NCBI RefSeq assembly: GCF_958295425.1
Contig: NC_081138.1
Span: 19,342,886 to 19,406,885 of the forward strand
DNA from: Solea solea
Lineage: Eukaryota > Chordata > Actinopteri > Pleuronectiformes > Soleidae
DNA: 64,000 nucleotides
Reading direction: 5' to 3'
The notes below the pieces were generated by a model. It was not told the origin of the DNA and searched no databases. It saw only the letters and a list, made by a program, of their open reading frames with translations. The position numbers were made by a program, and so were the translations under genes. Shown piece after piece: positions 43,739 to 55,540 of the stretch (its first letter is position 1; the number at the start of each line of letters is the position of its first letter).

Positions 43739-43968
43739 GGTCTCCTCACACAGTCCAAAAACATGCAATATGGGGATTAGGTAGATGGGACACTCTAAAT
43801 GAGAGTGAATGGTTGTTTGTCTCTATGTGGCCCTGTGATGGACTGGTGAAGTGTCCAGGGCGTGACCCTGCCTGTCGCCCTATGTCAGCTAAGATTGACA
43901 CAGTGCCCCCGGCCCCGTGACCCTCATGTTGAGGATAAAGCGGTAGAAGAAGATGGATGGATGGATAA
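43739..43968 (+). repeat. L2/SINE tail copy
   Basis: CACAGTCCAAAAACATGCAA, GTTTGTCTCTATGTGGCCC, TGGACTGGTGAAGTGTCCAG and AGCGGTAGAAGAAGATGGAT; the 3' tail of the family at 17771-18102, plus strand. Confidence 0.8.
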
Positions 43969-44060
43969 TACATTTTATTTATATGGCGTTTTCATGAACT
44001 CAAAGTCGCTTTACATTAAAAGCACAACAATGAAAAACAAAAAGACAAAGACAAATAAGT
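43969..44060. repeat. Interspersed repeat: TTTATTTATATGGCG...TCGCTTTACATT
   Basis: The phrase CATTTTATTTATATGGCGTT with AAAGTCGCTTTACATTAAA is a frequent fish repeat end. A related piece (AAAGTGCTGTACAGAACAAC) is at 63828-63915. Confidence 0.45.
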
Positions 44061-44481
44061 TGAAACCATTAAACATGGACGAGGAAAGGGACGAGGAAAG
44101 GTCAGAACAGTCCCGGATGGGTTGGGGTTTTTTGTTTTGTCACAATAGTTAACAGCAAAAACTGCCTGGCAAGCTAATGTTAGCTCGCACTATAATTTGA
44201 CCATAGAAATATGGTTGTAGATAATAGATGATGAAAATCAGGTTTAAAGAGTGAGAGAGACTGAAAAATAATACAAGGAAAATAAAATAGAAAAGAGTTA
44301 GAGAAAGAGTTATTTAAAACAGAGGATACAATTTAACAAGAAAGGTCAGTGCAACATGAGACCGACTGCAAATTGTGAGAAAGCAGAAAACAAAAGTAGT
44401 ACAATATGAAAACTACAATCTGTCAGACAGAGAGAGTAACAGCTATGTGCAATTTTCTTTTGGCACTATAGGTGGCATCAG

Positions 44482-44524
44482 ATCTCTCTCCCTCTCTTTC
44501 CCTCTCTCTCTCGCTCTCTCTCTG
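44482..44524. repeat. (CT)n run upstream of nr2f2
   Basis: Pyrimidine-only CTCTCTC repeat about 650 bp before the nr2f2 ATG; a second run is at 44651-44688. Confidence 0.9.
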
Positions 44525-45177
44525 TCCCCGCCCCAAAGAGAGACGTCACCAAATCACAGCCGTGACGTTTAGACGCTCTAGTCTCCTCATCCGTCCCGGA
44601 GTAAAGCATCATCCAAATCATCATCCATCACTCTCTCTTACATACACAAGCTCTCTCTCTCTTTCTCTCTCTCCCTCTCTCTCTCTCACTCCTCCTTCTG
44701 CTGTCTTTTTAGCGTAACTTGGAGTGATCGGGAGCGCAGGCAGCGTCTGGAGAGCCTGGTCACTGACGGAGGATCTGCTGCTCGCGCACGGTTTTCTCAT
44801 TAAAGCTGGACACGGCGCCCAGAGAGGATCACATTTCTGATTTTTTTTTGGGGGGGGGGATACCGTTGTGGATTTTGTCTCACGTGTCTCCATGTTTCCC
44901 TCAGTGGATGTTTCTGTCGCTCTGTATGACGCTTTCTTTTTGGATGTTCCCCGCTCCGAGTCCGAAGCCATTTCTGTTGACTCTCCTTTCTTCACGCGTG
45001 ACCATTTTATTACGTTATCAGACGCTGTGAGGCAGTGAGGCAGTGTTTGATTCTGTCTAACGATGCCGCGGTTTCCTTGAGTGTATTCTTGTAGTTCAGG
45101 CAGACATAACCCGTGCGTTAATTATCACATAAAAAAAGAGAAAAGTTGGGTGCGCAAAGTTTTGGTGACTCTCGATA
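44525..45177 (+). promoter_or_regulatory. nr2f2: nr2f2 promoter and 5' UTR region
   Basis: More GC-rich than the flanks, with CpG dinucleotides, a second (CT)n run (44651-44688), a G-run at about 44850-44859 and several short upstream ATGs. No TATA box is obvious. The transcription start is unknown; the ATG used is at 45178. Confidence 0.5.
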
Positions 45178-45670
45178 ATGGCTATGGTGGCGTGGAGAAG
45201 CGCCGAGGGAGTTGGGGACACGCAGGGGACCCTCACCTCCCCGGTGTCCCAGGTGGCACCTCTGTCTCTGCCCACGGCGCTGACGGGACACATGAACCCT
45301 GCTCCCTCTCAGGACATCAACCCGCCGGCAGCGCAGGGCGCACTGCCGCCGCCTAACGCGCCCGGCGCGAGCAGCGGCGCCGCGACCAACAACAACAACA
45401 CCACCACGTCTTCTTCGTCCTCCTCCTCATCCATGGACAAACAGCAGAACCAGCACATCGAATGCATCGTGTGCGGGGACAAATCCAGCGGGAAGCACTA
45501 CGGACAGTTCACGTGTGAAGGATGTAAGAGCTTCTTCAAACGGAGCGTGAGGAGGAACCTGAACTACACCTGCAGGGCCAACAGGAACTGTCCCGTGGAC
45601 CAACACCACCGTAACCAGTGCCAGTATTGTCGCCTCAAGAAATGCCTCAAAGTGGGCATGAGGAGGGAAG
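45178..45670 (+). CDS. nr2f2: nr2f2 coding exon 1 (N-terminus and DNA-binding domain)
   Basis: Residues 1-164 plus one base. Low-complexity N4-T3-S8 run at 71-85, then both zinc fingers; donor GGAAG|GTACGC directly after GMRRE, the usual NR2F position. Confidence 0.95.
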
Positions 45671-48600
45671 GTACGCGCTTAGTTCAATGTCCACAGTGGA
45701 CATGTTTGTCCTGTGTGTATAATAAGCTATAGCTGTAGCGCATGTACAGCATGTGACTGTGGATATAGTCATGTAGTGTTGCCATTGTTTGGCGCGAGCA
45801 CATATTCATTCGGCCTTTTAATATTCATGTATTGTTTCATATTTGTCTCGGTAACTGTGCTGTGACCTCACGGTGGTGAGTGTGCAGCAGCAGCAGCAGC
45901 ATGTTCAGTGTATTATTGTTGCCGTGTTTGCGTCACACGCGGCCATTGTGTCGCTCAAACCGCCACGAGCTGCTTTAAATGTCGCATGATAAAAATCAGT
46001 AACACAGCGGATACAATTTTGATTAAATGTCGATTAGTAGTCGTTTAAATCGTTTACTTGAGTTGAGAGTCGTGTTTGTGTGTGTTTGTGTGTGTGTGTG
46101 TAGTGTAGGCTATTCATTATTCATGTTATGTGTGGCGTACAGGCCCAACCTACTGTCCTTATTCCATTACCCACAGCCTCCAAAATAGCCCAGTGCATGA
46201 CATTTGAGTTATATAAGAGGCACGTTTACTGTAAATCAACTTAAACTAAAATAAATTCAAATAAACATAAACACGAAGCCAGGCGTATTTTCTATACCTT
46301 GTTTTCAAAAGCGTCGTTGTGAAACATAAACACAATAATGTGACCTAAATTCCGTTGTTTCAAATATTTTCCATGGTTTTTACGGTGGGACAAAGTCAAA
46401 CATAGTGAGCATGTTATATACGCACACATACACACACCATAGGCCTACAAGCTATATGTATTCAGTTGCATACTATTAGCTAATATTATAGGAAATTATA
46501 GTTTTTCGCCTCGAATTTAATTTAAAACTATTTTATTTATGTATTTATTTAAAAAAGAATGAAACATTTCATACGTCGCTGTCTACAGAAGCTGCCTAAA
46601 ATGTATTGCCGTCTATATGGCATTAAGCCATTTTAACATTTAATGTCAAAATGAATATTTCAGATCATCACAATGACGTCAGATTGCGCCTTTAATTAAA
46701 CTGTAGATTTCTGCAACATTATGACTCTCCATAATTTCAGTGGGAGATATGACTACAACACACTAGTACTACTACTTCTTGATATTTTAAATTCCTCTGT
46801 AGGACTAGGGATGCATTACCAATTTTAATGGACAGGACAAAAATGTGCATTTATCTGACATAGATATCATTTTTGACATAGATAATAACAAATGACCATA
46901 TGTCTGCAGGGTCAGCGCACTTAACTGTGGTGGGTGGGTGTGTGTGTGTGTGTGTGTTCTCTTTAGGACCTTTTCTGGTATAAACACTGACCTTGTCAGG
47001 ACCAGTAGTCCTTGTTTAGACCAAAACAGGGTCCTCATGCGCAATATCTCTTTCTCTCTTTTTCACTCAACTGCTGCCCCAAAAAAGAGCTGCATGTTTT
47101 TCTAGTTTGTTTCTCACTCATTTTTATTTTTATATTTATATTGATTATATATTATTCTGTTGTTGCTTGTTGTTTGATTATTGTATTTGATATACTGTAC
47201 TGTACTTTAAGGGTAAACTCTCCAAATCCGTCATGTATACATGATATTAAAATGAGGCAGAACCTATCACGTTCAGTGCTTTGGAACAGTGCTTTGTTTA
47301 GAATGTCCATGAATGGATGTAAATGCAATGTCCTCAGAAGAATAATTCAGTATGCTGTTATTGTGATTGTTGTTGTTGTTTATTCGCTGCCTGTCACTTG
47401 ATAAGGCCTACTGTGTTTGTGGTTTACAGCTGTGCAGAGAGGAAGAATCCCCCCTCAGTCTTACCACGGCCAGTTCGCTCTGACTAACGGAGACCCGCTG
47501 CAGTGTCACTCCTACCTGTCCGGTTACATCTCTCTGCTGCTGCGGGCCGAGCCCTACCCGACCTCCAGGTTCGGCTCCCAGTGTCTGCAGAGCAACAACA
47601 TCATGGGCATCGAGAACATCTGCGAGCTGGCGGCCCGGATGCTCTTCAGCGCTGTGGAGTGGGCCCGTAACATCCCCTTCTTCCCGGACCTGCAGGTGTC
47701 GGACCAGGTGGCGCTGCTCCGCCTCACCTGGAGCGAACTGTTCGTGCTGAACGCCGCGCAGTGCTCCATGCCCGTCCACGTCGCGCCATTGCTAGCCGCC
47801 GCCGGCCTCCACGCCTCCCCGATGTCCGCGGACCGCGTGGTGGCCTTCATGGACAACATCCGGGTCTTCCAGGAGCAGGTGGAGAAGCTCAAGGTGCTGC
47901 ACGTGGATTCCGCAGAGTACAGCTGCATCAAGGCCATCGTGCTCTTCACCACAGGTAAACCCTCCTTGACATCTTTGTAGGGACATGTCGCCTGGGTCCC
48001 ACAACATAAAATGGCCTTTTCAAGGTTAATACCTGGTTTTAGGGTTAGAGTTAGAATTGAGTTTAGGTTAGGGTAGGGTAAGGGTTAAGGTTAGGCACTT
48101 AGTTGTGATGGTTAAGGTTGGGATAAGGGGCTAGGGAATGCATTATGTCAATGACGTATCCTCACTAAGATATAAAAACAAGTTTGGCCGTGTGTGTAGG
48201 CACGCGCAAACATGGAGGTCTGCTGCGTCATGACCCACATCTGATTTTATACACTGCAGTGTGACGTCTAAGTAAAAGAAGCTAGTAAAGAAAAATAAAA
48301 AATAAATACATTTTATGAATATGTGTCGATGTATCAACTTAGCGTCAGAGCTGCGGACAAACAACTGCTCATACGTTTAATACGTAAACAAAATAAACTG
48401 GTTTGTACCGGAAGTGAAAAGTAGCTAGTAGTAGATTAGCATTATTCATTAATTAATTCACAAATTCATCTTCTACCACTTTATCCACATTATATTTTCA
48501 TAAAAATGCATACGTAGATATGTAGAACGCAAACACAACTAAGTAAGACAAATATAGAATTGTATGGTTTGCTGTTGGACATAAAAACAAACTGAACTGA

Positions 48601-50954
48601 CCTTTTTAAAAGAAAGTGTCCAGTTTGTCGGGGAAACCATAACGTCGTTGTTGTCAGTGCATATGCAGAAAGAAAGAAAAATTGAATTTAAATATCACTG
48701 ACCTTTTTAAAATTAAGTCTTAAAAAAAAGAAAAACATACAAAATGCTAAATAAAATAATAAATAAATAATATAATTGCAAATACGTAAACCCATAAGAG
48801 CATTATACAGAAAACAATGAAATCAAATGAAACCAATGATGATATGAAATATTGAATGAAATATGATTGAAATATTCACATGAATTACATAAAATAAATA
48901 AATAAGTGGAGCATACACTGAATAAACATTTATTTTGATTGTGCATTTATTGTTTGAATTTTTTTTATTATATAAAATGTACTGCATATATAACAGAGCT
49001 TGACATTTTTATATATAATAATTTTTCAGTGACATTAGTTGACTTTACAAACCCTGCAGCCTTTGAAACACTAAGAATCATCCAGTATACAAATGTAAAT
49101 AGTGCTATTTGTTTTACTCTACTGCTAATGTGTTTTTTTTTATGTGAAGGAATAAAGCCGTTTTATAAATTAAATATTTTACCAAATTCACAAATGTGTT
49201 TTGAGGCTCCTTTTAGAAAGCAAATACATTATTTCATTTGGTTTACACCTAATTTTCCCCTTAGTCCCTGATGTCTGTCATTACTGTCACTGCATTGTCA
49301 AATCCATTAATTCAGTATTTTTGAATCAGTGGCATTGACTGATCCAGAAGACAAACAGCAGTAAGAATAAGATATAACACAGGTCTATTTCTGTCTGCAT
49401 GAGGACATCTGAACACAATGTCCATAAACTGGGACACAGTAGCCGTTCTTTCACCTCGGCCTGCTGCTGCACACACTCGCATACATCTGCTGTGTGTGTG
49501 TGTGTGTGTGAGATAGAGAGTACAAATACTGTGTTTTTTCTCTTTTCTCTATATTCTGCTCATCTTTTTGGTTTTTTGTAAAGGGAGCAGTAGCACCATC
49601 TTTTATCCCTGATGGCAGCAGACACATGGACATCACTTTAACTCACCGACAAAGACAGATCTGCTTCTTATTCACTGCTGTTCTATCTTCTATTATTTTC
49701 CACCTTGTAGATTAATATTGAAGACATCAAAACTATGAAGGGACACGCATGGAATTATGTACAACAGAAATCCAGGATATTATTTATATTTTAGATTCTT
49801 CAAACTATACATAGGCCTATAGTCCAGCAATTTAGTTGTCGCCGATGGGCAGATGAATCATTTTAAGTAAAGAAAGGTAAATAAATAAGCAAAATTACCC
49901 AAAAACCGAGTGGAGAAGCATTTGAATCTTAGTGCAATAAATCAACGTAAACTGGCTTCTTGACAATAATAACTTAAATTTCTGAGGATGCAATGGTTTC
50001 CTTTATCTAAGTATAGTTTTAAAGGCTGTAATTACTCTGGACATGACAACTGAACCTGTGACCTGTGTCTGAGTAAAAACAGTGTCGGGGACTCTGGCAG
50101 CATGTTACCCAGCACATACTGTAGGCAGAGTTATTATACATGTTCTAAATATTTGGCTTTTAGTGTGAAAACTTTTGCCCCCTTTTCTTTAATATCTTAC
50201 TCAAAGATGTGGAAAAACACATCAGAGTAAATCAAACTGTGCATTTATTTTATGTGTGTGTGTGTGTGGGGGGGGGGGAAATAATAATTAACCCACTGAG
50301 TTTCCTGTGTCCCTGTGTGTTGTGGCCACTATAGAAGCTGAACAATGTGTGGGAATCTGTTTTTTTTTATTTGTTTTTGCCAGATGTTGTGATTTGAGTC
50401 AGGATTACCATAAAAATATAAACTACTCAGATAACCTTTGCCTACAACATTCATGTATTACCTGAACAAACTTTTAGGATGTTTCATTGACAGTGAAGTA
50501 TAAACTCTGGCATCTTCTCAATTGCAGCCTTTGTCATTTTCAACTGAAATGATCGATTGTTCAGCTCTCGTCACTCAGCTGAGAAGAAACTTGCCTGACT
50601 TATTTCAGTGCCTGATTTTGATCAGTTCTCCTTTTTTTGCCTGTTCCCTGTCTCACTCTTAACCTCTCTGTCTTTACAGATGCATGTGGTCTCTCAGATG
50701 TCGCCCATGTGGAGGGTCTGCAGGAGAAATCCCAGTGCGCTTTAGAGGAGTACGTGAGGAGCCAGTACCCCAACCAGCCCACCAGGTTTGGGAAGCTGCT
50801 GCTCCGCTTGCCTTCCCTCCGCACCGTCTCTTCCTCTGTCATAGAGCAGCTTTTCTTCGTCCGTCTGGTGGGGAAAACCCCCATAGAAACTCTGATAAGG
50901 GACATGCTGCTGTCCGGCAGCAGCTTCAACTGGCCTTACATGTCCATTCAGTAG
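45178..50954 (+). CDS. nr2f2: COUP-TFII-type orphan nuclear receptor, three coding exons
   Basis: Ligand-regulated-fold orphan nuclear receptor that binds AGGTCA direct repeats and controls venous, lymphatic, heart and neural development. Coding exons 45178-45670, 47430-47954 and 50680-50954 join in frame (GT-AG, both phase 1) to 430 residues. A Pro/Ala/Asn/Ser-rich N-terminus (1-90) begins MAMV. The C4 DNA-binding domain (96-161) has zinc ligands Cys96/99/113/116 and Cys132/138/148/151 and P-box EGCKS. The ligand-binding domain starts at about 185, and the protein ends in the AF-2 region and [32 protein letters not shown] and NQPTRFG match NR2F2 rather than NR2F1. It differs at sites nearly invariant elsewhere (Val140, Asn129, the MDNIRVF stretch, KVLHVD, SCIKAI), so it may be a second teleost nr2f2 paralogue. 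Confidence 0.93.
45671..47429. other. nr2f2 intron 1
   Basis: About 1.76 kb with a CAG run (45885-45900), TG runs (46076-46101, 46929-46956), and a repeat fragment at 46917-47040. No extra coding exon seen. Confidence 0.85.
46917..47040. repeat. Fish interspersed repeat with (TG)n and AGGACC motifs
   Basis: (TG)n followed by CTTTAGGACCTTTTCTGGTA, CTTGTCAGGACCAGTAGTCC and ACAGGGTCCTCATG. The same family seems to occur at 47975-48200 and 55297-55540. Confidence 0.5.
47430..47954 (+). CDS. nr2f2: nr2f2 coding exon 2 (hinge and most of the ligand-binding domain)
   Basis: Residues 165-339: hinge [16 protein letters not shown], then the nuclear receptor signature region [22 protein letters not shown]-rich. 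Acceptor TTTACAG|CTGTGC, donor CCACAG|GTAAAC. Confidence 0.95.
47955..50679. other. nr2f2 intron 2
   Basis: About 2.7 kb, AT-rich, with a repeat containing telomere-like hexamers at the start, (TG)n at 49480-49510 and 50250-50278 (ending in a G-run). Nothing coding recognised. Confidence 0.85.
47975..48200. repeat. Interspersed repeat with degenerate TTAGGG-like motifs
   Basis: 48035-48120 contains TTTTAGGGTTAGAGTTAG and GGTTAGGGTAGGGTAAGGG; the flanks GTCCCACAACATAAAATGGC and ATCCTCACTAAGATATAAAA fit a common fish interspersed repeat rather than true telomere sequence. Confidence 0.55.
50680..50954 (+). CDS. nr2f2: nr2f2 coding exon 3 (end of ligand-binding domain)
   Basis: Residues 340-430: [12 protein letters not shown], the nearly invariant [19 protein letters not shown] block, the dimer and AF-2 helices, and stop TAG at 50952-50954. 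Acceptor CTTTACAG|ATGCAT. Confidence 0.95.
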
Positions 50955-52157
50955 AAGAGGAAAAGCTGCAGCGCTGCTGCTGCCGCAGAGGTCTCCCACC
51001 TCGAATAACGTCATTTCAGCTACTGCAGCTTAAAAAAAAAAAAGAGAGAAAGGTTGAATTGAACAAAGGAAATAAACACTGCCAGTGAAATTAGACAGTT
51101 AATTTCTTTTTCTTATTTTGTACATTTGTCGTGACACCAGAGGAATGATCTGATTTATGCTACGTTCCGTTCCAATGTGTCTAAAAATGAACCATTTTGG
51201 CAGCGAGGAATGATCCCACACCACTGGCAAACAAAAAAAAATGAAAAAAAAAAAATGACTGGCTGTGACAGACATTTTTAGTGTGCAGTCACCACTCGCA
51301 GTCTATGTTTTTTGGGGATTAACAAACGATATTTATTCGACCCTGTGTGTGTGTGTTTATTGTGCTTATAAATTATGTTATGGCTCCTCTTTTTAATGTT
51401 TTATATAACTGCAGGGTCCGTCTGTCTTGTGTCAATACGATTTTTTATTTCCCTTTTCATTTAGTTTCATACCTTCCAGACATGACATAGCACTTTGGAC
51501 TAAAGGGATATTTCAGAATTTTCCCCTCGTGTTCCCACAGAAAGCTGAGATCACTGCTCTGTTTAAGTTACTTTTTTTTTTTTTATCTCCACATCATCAG
51601 CATTTGCTTGCACCAAGTAATGCATTACTTGTTAATCCGTGTGGTATCATTTCCAAGTGTTTTCAATATTACTTTCTACCAGAAATCCTCATTTCTCTTT
51701 TGTTTTGGGGGTTTCTTTGGCTTCTAAAATCTGTATTTAAAATGATCACAAACCCTGTTTCTCATCAAATGAGTGAAGTATTTTCAGCATTTCTTATGAC
51801 GTAAACTGAGCGTTTATGATGGGCCTAAAAATATAGATTGAATGTTCAGTAGTAGTAAATGTATCTGATATTTTTATATTTAGGATTAACTCGTGCTACA
51901 CTGAGCAGTAATGACGTCGCAGGATTAATGAGTGATGCATTACCACACACGTCCACGTTTCCAGGTCTTTTACACTGACTGTCTGACAGAGATTATGAAA
52001 GCACTGACTACAGTGTCATAATAAGATAAATTAAATATATACACAACTTCCCAGGTCAAGTCACAAATCTATTTCATTAGGATTCATGCATTTATGAGCC
52101 CAGGCTGCTGAATGGCACAATAGACCACTGCAGGGTATTGCTGAATTTAAAGTGTGT

Positions 52158-52191
<34 letters not shown>

Positions 52192-52340
52192 TGTGCATGC
52201 ATGTCCCTGTGTGTGTATGTGTATGTGTGTGAGTATTTGTTTACTTCTTTTTTGACAACCACTCTGATGTACTGTGAAAACATATTGGTTAACATATTCG
52301 TACCATATTAAATTATAACTCAAGATTTATAAATAAAGTG
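50955..52340 (+). other. nr2f2: nr2f2 3' UTR (probable)
   Basis: AATAAA at 51071-51076 (117 bp after the stop) and at 52332-52337. The second would give a 3' UTR of about 1.4 kb. A-runs (51031-51042, 51232-51255) and a (TG)n run (52152-52191) lie within. Confidence 0.5.
52332..52337 (+). terminator. nr2f2: Candidate distal poly(A) signal of nr2f2
   Basis: AATAAA followed by a GTGTATTTGGTTTATTTTG stretch that could serve as the downstream element. Confidence 0.4.
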
Positions 52341-53191
52341 TATTTGGTTTATTTTGCCCATTTTACTTCTGTGGCGTTTATAACTTCCTCCCCCCTACAC
52401 ACACTCACACAAACACACACACACACTGTGTCCCGAAGACTGAAACTGAGAGCCATGGACGTTTGTCAGGCTCTCTGGAGCCTTTGTTTTCCGACTGCAT
52501 TGTTGTCACTATTCAGACATTTTAATCAAACTAATTTCTCTCCACTAAGGCCTAATGTGTGTGTGAGGATTTATTTGATCGGCCTTATTTTAGGAAAACA
52601 TTAATCTGTCTTTAGCTGTAACGCTACTTTGGTCTTGATGAGATAGTTGACTGTATAAAGCTTTATAAAACCTCATAAAAGCAGAACTTTATATCAGTTT
52701 TTTTTTAGCTGCAGGTTTTAGATCTTGTAATATGTGGTTATTCTTTTATGCAATTACTTGACTAAAATTAATTTACATAAACAATACAGGATGATATGAT
52801 CTAAAAACTATTGAGTGAGAGAGAAACTGTTCCAAAAATAATAATACATAGTAAAAAAAATAGTCTACAGCTTCATCACTAACAAAACACCTTTTTCTTC
52901 TTTGGTATTTAGGACTGTACTGATTAGTAAAGGTGGTTAAACTGGGCAGAAGAGGGAGAGCAGAAAATGGAATTATAATCCTGTCCGTGTTGCCAGTTTG
53001 AGGGACAGAGGGGATTAAAGCAGCTTCTTTGCTTCTTAGCAGACAGCGAGCTAATGAGGGGCCCCTGAGTGTTTCTGTCACTGCAGTTTAAACTGAGGAG
53101 GGTGAAGCTGGCCGCTCCACGGCCCCGTGTTTCCTGAGTGGAAGGACTTAACATACAACAATGCAACTCTTTCCCACACATGTATAAGTCC

Positions 53192-53218
<27 letters not shown>
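53192..53218. repeat. (TG)n microsatellite
   Basis: About 13 TG units in the nr2f2 downstream flank. Confidence 0.9.
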
Positions 53219-53222
<4 letters not shown>

Positions 53223-55296
53223 GAGCTGATTGACACCAGCCAATCAGTGTTCAACATGTTTGTTTTTTTCTTTAAAAAGAATTAAAGTTTATCGTGTCAA
53301 TAAAGTTTCATCATTCAAATGAAAAAAAACCTAAGGTTGAGATCATGTTTTGATCTCCCGTTAATGAAGTTACAATGTTATGGCAGCCTTATACATGGTG
53401 GAACCTGGTTTGAAAAATAACAAAAGAAACACGAAAGAATAAATAAATATTTAAATAAAAATTACAAGAAGAAAAAATGTACAACCTAAAATCAACCAGG
53501 CAACTAATTCATATGAGTCCGAGTCTGTCCAATAATACTTAGTATCCACAATAAATGTTTGTTGTCATATATGTTTATTTGCGCTATATAGCGCCTGTTT
53601 ATGTGTTAATGTTTGTGTTGACTGAGCAGAGAAATAACTGAAGATGAGCCGCACATACTTTTATGTCTTTAAATAAACCGATCTGATATTTTAGCTTTTG
53701 CAGACCTAACAAAAATCAAACGCTTGTAATCTAATATGAATTGAATAAATATTGAATTTCTTAAAGTCGCGACTGCTCTGCTGTTTGTGTCTTAAAGCAA
53801 CAATGAGCACTAATGTTATCCGCTAACTGCAGCGCCATGCTTTTAAAAAGAAACACAATATATTTATTTATTTATTTTCCCGATGATTTTAAAAGAAAAT
53901 AAAAGTACGGAAAATAAAAATAAAAACGTGTGCTTACAACTAGCTCACAAAAAAAACATTTTTTAATCCCTAAAATAGTTCTTATTTTTCTTTAAATAAT
54001 TCTTTTCAGTGATTTATTTATTGTACTTTGGTTTGATGAACAGGCCGCAACATAGTTTGTTCCCCTTTCGCTTTTACAGTTCTTGTTTATTAATTTATTC
54101 ATTTACACGTTACTGTTGTAGCGTGCTCGTATTTCTAACGAGAAAACGAATAACTGTTTGATTAATATAAATACACAGTTGAGTTGTTGTGATTATGGTT
54201 ATTTTCAGTGCTATAATTTTCTTAAATGACTTTATCCCAAGTCGTCGCTGATGCACTGTAATTATCCTCCTGTCAGAATGTGTTACACAATATTAATATA
54301 CATATAAATAACTAATATAAAAGTTAATTCCTCCACAGGGTTTTTTTTTTTTTTTTGCTGCTCTGCTGCAAAAACGATTTCCCTGCCATGTCATTACTAT
54401 TTATTTAAGATTACACGGTTTTGTTTTCTGGAAAGTTTTAGTTGATGTATTTGCACTGACTAAATGTAAACAATAAAGCTCCATAGTGGTAATACATAAT
54501 AATACAATGCAACATTTGTTACAGAGTAGGAAAACAAAAAAACAAAATATGTATATTTAATTTCTTTGATTTCGTTTTTTTTGTACAGTGTGTGTGTGCG
54601 TGAGTGGGCCTAACGAAAAAAGTATGTTGTGTTTTCTCTCCATGGCTCCTTTGATATTTACTGTGACTTATTTTGGATAATATGTCATGTAGTGGCCATT
54701 TTAAATATACGTTCCTGGATCTCTTTGAATTCATTCTTTCAGTATGTTTGTGCTTTAATTAATGAAGCATTTTAAGGACATCAAACCCAGAGTTTTGAAC
54801 GGTGTCAGGTTCAGGAACTCGTGCTGTTTCATCTAAACGCCCTTTATTAGACTTACATTAAGAACAACAACAACAACAGTAATCTTCAGGAAATATTAAC
54901 GTTCGTTTTTCCCAATAATCCTGTAAATAAATGATATTTAAATATGTTTTAAATGTCGTAAACGTTCGCGTGAGTCAGTGTAACTTTGAACGCCGTCATG
55001 GTGCGTTCAGGGGAATTAACAGCACTTTGCTGAAAAATGAAGCTGCATCGATCTGGAAGCTGTCATTAAAAAAGTATGTGTATGTGTGTGTGTGTGTGTG
55101 TGGAATTTAATAGGGTTTCCTCTTCAAATGCACAGGACTTTATGGGACTAGTATCATATCAAAGAAGATGCTCATTAAAAAAATCTTTTAAAGATGATGA
55201 GATGATCAATGGCTGCACATGACAATTGCAAGACACATGTCTGTCTTCTCTCATTTAGGAGAGGTCTCATTCAGTCCTTCACCATCTTCATATGGA

Positions 55297-55540
55297 TACT
55301 TACATTACACACACACACACACACACACACAGGTTTGTGCAGCCTAAACAAAGCCTTATTTCCAGTGAATGTCTATCCCTAACCTCACCACAACTCCCAT
55401 CTTAGTCCTAAACTTAAACGATTTCTCAGAAATCACGATCTCTCTCAGTAAGACCAGGTTTTGATCTTTCCCAGAAAATGTCCTCAAAGTCCTAAAGAGA
55501 TAACAAATACAAGCCCGCACGCACACACACACACAAAGCA
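55297..55540. repeat. Interspersed repeat bounded by (CA)n runs
   Basis: (CA)n, then CTTATTTCCAGTGAATGTCT, AGTAAGACCAGGTTTTGATC, AAAATGTCCTCAAAGTCC and a second CA run. It looks like an inverted member of the AGGACC family at 46917-47040. Confidence 0.45.

Noticed and set aside
44472..44717. Frames across the CT tracts before nr2f2
   Set aside because: Translation of simple repeats in the 5' flank, no conserved features.
47408..47952. Minus-strand frames opposite nr2f2 exon 2
   Set aside because: GC-rich sense exon gives open antisense frames; the sense strand matches the receptor ligand-binding domain.
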